Below the pieces are notes generated by a model. It was not told where the DNA came from. It saw only the letters and a list, made by a program, of their open reading frames with translations, and ran no database searches. Below, piece after piece: positions 58,233 through 64,000 of a stretch of 64,000 nt of DNA. The translations under genes were made by a program, and so were the position numbers. Position 1 is the stretch's first letter, and the number at the start of each line of letters is the position of its first letter. The stretch lies in assembly GCA_027625915.1 (NCBI GenBank), contig JANTQA010000047.1:13082001-13146000 (forward strand), read 5' to 3'. The DNA is from Anaeramoeba flamelloides. Taxonomy: Eukaryota; Metamonada; Anaeramoebidae.

Positions 58233-58709
58233 AAAGTGAGGAACATTCGTTTCAATATGATGTATAGCTTGGGGTTGGAGTGTGAAGGGAAGTACCTTAT
58301 TTTAAAAAAAAGCCCTCAAGTTATTAAAACATAAAACTGAAAAAAGTTTAAATTCTGATAAACCTCCCGAAAAAAATTGTATTTATTTTTTGTAAAGTAA
58401 TCTCATGAACTTTAAAACAGTTCTAATTGCTGCTATCTCAAAAAAAAAAAAAGGAACAAAAAGTCCTCAGTTTATTATTGGGACTGTTGAACAAAATTCA
58501 TTTTATTTGAGACTATTCCAGAAGATTTGACTTCCTTGAGTCAAACAAAATAAATATTTAATCTTGAGCTGTGTGTTTGTATTTCATACTAAATCATCGA
58601 GATTTCTTGTTTTTTGAAAAGTAAAAAGGATTTTGAAAAATTAACAAAATTTAGTTATTTATTTTAATATGTATCAACTTTTTCATCACTTTCCAATTTG
58701 CTTCTTTAA

Positions 58710-59231
58710 GGACTATGTTCCCACCCTTGAGGGGGTTGAATAATTGTGTTATTTCACTTTCACTTTCACTTCTCACAAAAAAATTTTCACACCGAAGAAA
58801 TTTGACAAAAAAAAAAAAAAACATTTTTTGTCACCTTTACCTTTTCACCGAGATTATTTTTCTTTGTTTTTCAATGAAAAGGAAAACTGAAAATAACAAA
58901 AAAAATAATTGCAAAAAATTTCTTTTGGGGTTTTTCAAGTGCATTTCAAATTTTAGAACATTTCAAACTTGTAAAAGTAATTTTAAAAAATATGTAGAAC
59001 AGCTTTAGAAAATAGGGTGAGTTCCGAATGTTGAAATGGAAATTCTAAAATATTAAAATCAAAATTTAGCATGATCGAACAAGGGAAAAATTCTGAAAAT
59101 TGTTAAAATTGTGAAAATTTCACATTTTTTCAAAAAGAAATTCTCCTTGGACAAATATTACTTGGATTACATAACTTATTTAAGGGTGATTTTCTCCATT
59201 ATTTTACTGTTTTCACCTAAAAACATAGTCC
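58710..59231 (+). mobile_element. TTAA-flanked element, 522 bp (copy 2)
   Basis: TTAA at 58706-58709 and 59232-59235; inverted ends GGACTATGTTCCCACC and its partner AACATAGTCC. Reverse complement of the copy at 47082-47598. The plus-strand frame at 58715-59008 is shared, shifted and low-complexity, so not taken as a gene. Confidence 0.87.
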
Positions 59232-61908
59232 TTAAGGAGTAGTGTTACAGTATTTTGATCAACAACTCTTCAAAAGATGAGCCAAAATTTATCTGAATTA
59301 TCTTTAATACAAACCGAATAAAAGAATATCAGTATAGAGTCACTGAGGGTTGTAGTACAATGTGGTCAAAGGCAAAAAAATTTCTTTTATTGATAATTTT
59401 TATTAAGGAAACCCAAAAATTACTTTTTTCTGTTTTATGTGATCAAAAAACGATTCAAAATTTTCTTACAAAATTACAAATCTTAAACACATTTTCTTTA
59501 ACTCAGATTGTACTATCCTCAAGAGACGATTAAAAAATATTCACCCACAAACATTTAACACTCCAATACAGGTATTTAAAGAGGGTGGGTCCATTCAGTC
59601 GACTTTTTGATTTTCTAAACTTTTAAAATAAAATTTCTGAAAATGTTGTATAAAAAAACTTTTTATCAAAATGACAAATTTTCAACAAACTTTAAAAGAA
59701 TATTTTAACAAGATCTATGAACTGATCACTCTTGAAAGCCAATAATTAATGATGAAGATTTCATGGTTTTCTCTTGAATAATAAAATTCTTGAAAAACCG
59801 AAAGAAAAAACTTGAATTCTCCAAAAATGTCACGTTTTAATAATAGTTCTTTTAATCAAAAAAAGAAAACAATTAGAATGAGTTGACTTTAATCTTTTCC
59901 ATCCTCAACATAATTCTCTTATTCCAAAATTTAATCAAAATTGAAGCCTTCTCAAAATAATTCCAATTGATCTCCAAGATTAATGACTTTGGACAATTTT
60001 TCTCTTCATAACAAAATCCAATTCTTTGCCTCATCAATTTAAGCAATGAAATACTTTTTTCTAAAGAAAAAAACAAAAGAAATTCATCTGAAGAAATGAA
60101 AAGAATATTAAACCCAAGAACAGTGTATCAAGAATTGTTTATATTCCAATAGAGCTTTTTATTATTGTTGAGTTGATTTATTTTCTTCCAACTATTGTAT
60201 CTCAAGAACATTCTACCTACTACATTTTCACTCAATGGTTTGGAAACTTTTGAATTTGAAATGTATTAATGATCCAATAAGTTTTCCCTTTAATTTTGAA
60301 AAACTTATTTTAATTCCGAAACTAGAAACCAATTTTTCTGAGACAAAACAGAAAGATCAATCATCAAAAGGAACCAACAAATTCTGATTCTTCATCTTCA
60401 TTGAATGTTCGAAAGGATTTTCTCAATCAAAATGATTAATTGTTCAGAAAAGTTTCAACAATTTAACCAAACAAAAATCTGAAAAGTATTAGAAATGAGG
60501 AAAATTCATAAAACTGTCGAAAAACACTAAATATTCTGGAAGAATCTGTTTGGTTCTTTTAGGAGGGCTCATTTCTTCGTTTGTCTTTTTGAATTTTATA
60601 AAATTAATTGACATTCATCAAGAACTAGTAACTGTAATTTTCATAATGATCGATTATTATGATGGTTTTCAAAAAGTGTTAATGAAATTTTTTTCAGATA
60701 TAAAATAAAAATAAAACTATTCACAAAAAATTTTAATGAAAAAAGTATTCCACTTTGATGTTATTCATTAAATTTTTAATTCGAATCAAAACATATTTTT
60801 TGATGTAAATTTTTTTAAAGAATAAGAAAAAAATAATTTTTTTAATTTTCGAAAAATAATAAAAAAAATCTGAAAAATTAATTTTGAAAAAAAAAAAGAT
60901 TTTCCAAACCCCTTCATAATTGAACAATTTTACTCAATTTTGTGAAATTTTTCTGAAATTTTTGTCATTGAGATAAGTGAAATATAGAGATAAAATAATT
61001 GTCAATCTATTTTTGATTTTTCTTTGCTATCAATCGAATTCAAATAATTACTATTGAGGATTCTTTTTTTTAAAAATGCTTTCCAACATTTTTCTCTCAA
61101 CAGTAATTTTAAATTCTCAAAGATTTCAAAAAAATAAAAATAATGTTTCAAAAAACTGATTTCATTCTTCATAAAAAAGCATCGATTCAGCAGAGTGAAT
61201 ATTTTAAAAGATTTTCTTGAATCAATTATTTACAATCTACCAATTTTAATTGATTTGAAAGTTCAAACAAAACAAAAATGAATAGTATTTAAAGAAAGGG
61301 TTTAACTTATTGGATTTTCAGGAGTTGTTTGAAATTTTGATAGTAAGATCAAATAGATTTATCAATCTTATTAAAATTAAATTTATTTTATGCGAAATCA
61401 ATCAGATAGGTTCCGATCAAAATGAAAAAATTCGCTGATTTGATTTGGTGATCTTGGTCTAATACTGGAAAATAAAGCAATTTCTGAAGTTCGATTTATT
61501 AATCAGTAAATTATATTAAAAGTGATTTGGTTGCTTTAAATAAAAAAAAGCCTTCCAATTCTTGTTTAACAACGAAGTTTTCTCATAACCCTTATTGATC
61601 AGAATTTTCTATTTTCTCTTAGATCTAAAAAATCATTTTATAATCTAACAAATCAAAATTCCGAAAATAAAGAAGAATTGGATCAAAGGTGGGTTTGTTT
61701 CGGTTGAATAGTAATTGATTGACAAATTATTGAATTTTTTTTTAATTTTTTGGCTATTAAATGAATAATATGTAATTGATTTTTATCCCATAGCTTGTAA
61801 ACGGAAAAAATAAATGAAACACCATCATTTCAATCTAAATTTCAATAATTTATTGTTTTTTCTCTTTTACTGAAATTTCAGTTTTTTTTTTTTTTCAAAA
61901 GCAAAAAG

Positions 61909-62070
61909 ATGTCAAACTCTAATACTGATTTAAAGATTAATTTTTTTGAAATATTATATGTCAATTTTTTATTTGATCATTTGGGCATCCCCAAGATCAA
62001 TATTTCAGAGTCCCTTTTGTTCGATTTATGGTTGGTTTCGTTTTTATTTTGTCAGATTCTATTGTTGTGA
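61909..62070 (+). CDS. Small hypothetical open frame (53 aa)
   Basis: An ATG after a T-run opens MSNSNTDLKINFFEILYVN..., continues through FDHLGIPKINISESLLFDL and ends IL-LL-stop. It uses some G/C-ending codons (ATC CCC AAG ATC), unlike its surroundings, which is why I note it. It could be the first exon of a longer gene (a CAG precedes the last codons), a broken gene or chance. Not recognised. Confidence 0.25.
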   Translation: MSNSNTDLKINFFEILYVNFLFDHLGIPKINISESLLFDLWLVSFLFCQILLL

Positions 62071-62517
62071 AAAATTTGTCGTTTTTAAAATGATTGTATT
62101 CAATCGTTTAATTCTCTTATTCCATCGGTTATTCTGTTACTCTTCTTTTTATTTATTTTGGAAAAATTTAAAATAATTAAAAAAAAGGGAAAAAAATCAA
62201 AATAAAATCATTACCTAAACTCTATCTTTTCTCAAAGTGAAACAAAATAGTGATTATGTCAAATTTTCATCAAACTTTCTTCTCTTTTAATTTCAATAAA
62301 ACTTAGTAAATTTATGTTTTTCGAAAACAAAAATTAACAAAGACCCGTTATTTTCAGGTTGATTAAAATCACTTCTAAAGATGTTGAAGATTTGGATCAT
62401 TTTAGTAATTCATGTTTTTTTCTTTTGAAATTTTGTTTAAAAATCAAAAAATCTCAAATTTAAATTCATTTTTTTTATTACAAATTTTTTTATTTTTCAA
62501 AATAAAAAATTAACAGT

Positions 62518-64000
62518 ATGAAAATTTTATTATTTCTTAATCTCTTTTTAGGTTTGTTATTTTTTTTTTTTTTTTTTTTTTTTATTTATTTATATTTTTT
62601 TTTTTTTTAGTATTTTTTCAAGATTTTTGTTTTAAACTTTGTATTGTTATACAAAAAGAATTTTTTTTGTTCAAAAGTTTATTTTGATATCTTTAATTTT
62701 TTCTTTTTTATTTTTTAAATTATTTTTAATTTTTTATTTTTATTTCAAAATTTATTTTTTCAAAATTTGTTATCTTGCAAAAAATATTTCTCCAAAATCA
62801 ATAGTTTTCTATTTAATTTCTTGTTCTGAGTCTTGCACCAAAAAAGACCAAAAGTTTGATGTCGATATCAACTTAGCAAATAGTGAAGATTATCTGGTTT
62901 ATTTACAGAACGACATAAGAGTGTTTACATACAAAGATAGTGATGATAATCTTTTGTATGTCCAAGCTGTTGATTTAGATGGCTTAATTGGAGATCCTGT
63001 TGGCTACACTACTGATTTAGCTGATATGGTTACAGTCGAAGAACCAACTATTGAATGGGTTGGAGATTATTATTTTTTTATCACTTATCTGCAATCTGAT
63101 TTAGATGACGGTGAAGTGGGTGTTGCTGGAAGATTGTTTGAAGCCAAATTGGATGCAAACATTGAAATGATTGGTGACAAACTTGAAATTTCAAAAGCAT
63201 GGAAGAATGTTGATACTGCAATGGAGAAAAGTTGGAATATGCAAAGTTGGTGTAAAAATGAACAATATATATTTGTATCGTTTAGTGCTGAAACGGTTGA
63301 TAAAGTAGGTGTTCAAATGGTAGATTTATCAGAGGACAGAAGTGCACCTGCACTTAAAGGTGACATTTTTGAAATTATGGCTTCAGATACATATACTTCC
63401 ACTGGATATGCAGGAATTTCTTGTGATGCGGATAATTCGAAAGTACTGGTTGCTGCAGAATGTGATCTAGATACCGGAGACACTGATACACTTGGATTTT
63501 TATATGACGTTGCTGGTTTTGATGGATCACTCACTTTAATTGGTGAAGAGTTTCTCATATTTGATGGGCCTGATGGTACCAATAGTTATGAACCAGTTGT
63601 CCTTCTTTTAGGAAATCAAATATATGCTGTTGTTTTTGAATCTGGTCATGAAGATGATACCTGGACAATCTATGTTCAAGCACTTGATTGTTCAGCTGAT
63701 GATGCAAAATGTGTAAATTATGGTGACCTTATGGTCGTAAATACAGACGCTGAAACCAAAAACGTTTTACATGCTGAATCTGTTAGCTGTCTTGGAGGTT
63801 CAACCTTTGCAATAGCCTTTGTTGAAGGACAAGAATCAGCTGCAATTGATAGCCTTAAGGCAAAGAGAACACCAACCCTGGGCTGGGTAGACGACACCAA
63901 GGGTACCACTTTCTATCGTATTTATCAAGTAGATGCCGATAAAGAAAATTTAGAGGCACTTACAGATGCAATTCAAGTTAATACTGATCGATATTTACCA
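62518..64000 (+). CDS. Secreted acidic protein, 5' part (runs off the window)
   Basis: Exon 1 is 62518-62551 and exon 2 runs from 62805 beyond the edge. Donor TTAG|GTTTGT and acceptor AATAG|TT join in phase 1 (intron 253 nt) and create an uninterrupted signal peptide, MKILLFLNLFLVFYLISC, then SESCTKKDQKFDVDINLANS. The 410 residues seen are acidic and Cys-poor, with loosely repeated 50-60-residue units around a V/F-x-x-Y/F-x-V-x-x-L/V-D core (LLYVQAVDLDG; VGVQMVDLSED; LGFLYDVAGFDG; WTIYVQALDCSAD), as in beta-propeller or similar beta-sheet repeats. I do not recognise the family. GC content is clearly higher than in the flanking spacer. No downstream end is visible. A surface or extracellular role is inferred from the signal peptide only. 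Confidence 0.78.

Larger units (their letters stand above)
50130..62517. other. 12.4-kb repeat-rich spacer after the polymerase gene
   Basis: Contents in order: repeat D copy 1 with nested LINE and hairpins (50393-53170), repeat E copy 2 (53230-53960), hairpin remnants (54190-54400), decayed foldback (54461-54631), repeat C copy C with nested D copy 2 (55880-58232), TTAA element (58710-59231). From 59232 to 62517 the sequence is not obviously repeated within the window and holds only one small possible frame (61909-62070). Confidence 0.6.

Noticed and set aside
58715-59008. 97-codon open frame
   Set aside because: Lies wholly within a TTAA element; the equivalent frame in the other copy is shorter and differs, with no conserved motif.
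47082-59231. One large composite transposon carrying the polymerase gene
   Set aside because: Each inverted copy has its own TTAA pair and complete ends, and the interval holds unrelated insertions of different ages.
59873-60076. 67-codon minus-strand frame and several short frames to 60680
   Set aside because: The region is slightly richer in C, but no frame stays open or shows a family motif; possibly a dead gene, not supportable.

Overview
The window is very AT-rich nuclear DNA of a unicellular eukaryote. It carries seven protein-coding genes: six complete, and one running off the right edge. Evidence for a eukaryote: histone H3 and H4 genes, spliceosomal GT..AG introns with matching phases, B-box, TBC and SPRY domain proteins, and non-LTR retrotransposons. 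The AT bias, lysine- and asparagine-rich inserts and the gene repertoire (B-box/filamin proteins, LanC-like proteins) suggest a free-living amoeboid protist. An Anaeramoeba-like lineage is my tentative guess; nothing in the sequence proves it.

Layout, left to right: a histone H4 gene (minus) and an H3 gene (plus) diverge from a 1.3-kb spacer that holds an 83-bp inverted repeat. Next is a LanC-like gene (minus) with a signal peptide, split by a 5.5-kb intron. A B-box/coiled-coil/filamin/SPRY gene (plus) follows, split by a 3.9-kb intron. A TBC1D22-like Rab-GAP gene (minus) has five exons over 10.5 kb. A single-exon family A DNA polymerase of the theta/nu type (plus) comes next. The right edge holds the start of a secreted acidic protein (plus).

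Most of the rest is mobile-element debris, in both spacers and long introns. There are three 5'-truncated copies of one LINE, all on the minus strand. TTAA-flanked elements start GG or GGG, one of them with its empty site visible elsewhere in the window. TA-flanked elements start CAG. Other pieces are long-armed foldbacks, a modular hairpin repeat family, and a 1.2-kb duplication present in two introns of the TBC gene. Nesting gives relative ages: a hairpin cluster sits in a LINE that sits in a TTAA element, and another LINE sits inside an inverted-repeat element.

The most unusual coding feature is the H3 gene. Its core is orthodox and the first residues (A-R-T-K) and the R-K-S-T-G-G-K motif are kept, but the tail is about 45 residues too long and built from 22 Gly-X-Lys triplets. 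The neighbouring H4 is also changed in its tail. No operons, CRISPR arrays, rRNA or tRNA genes were found. No virus-derived element was recognised.
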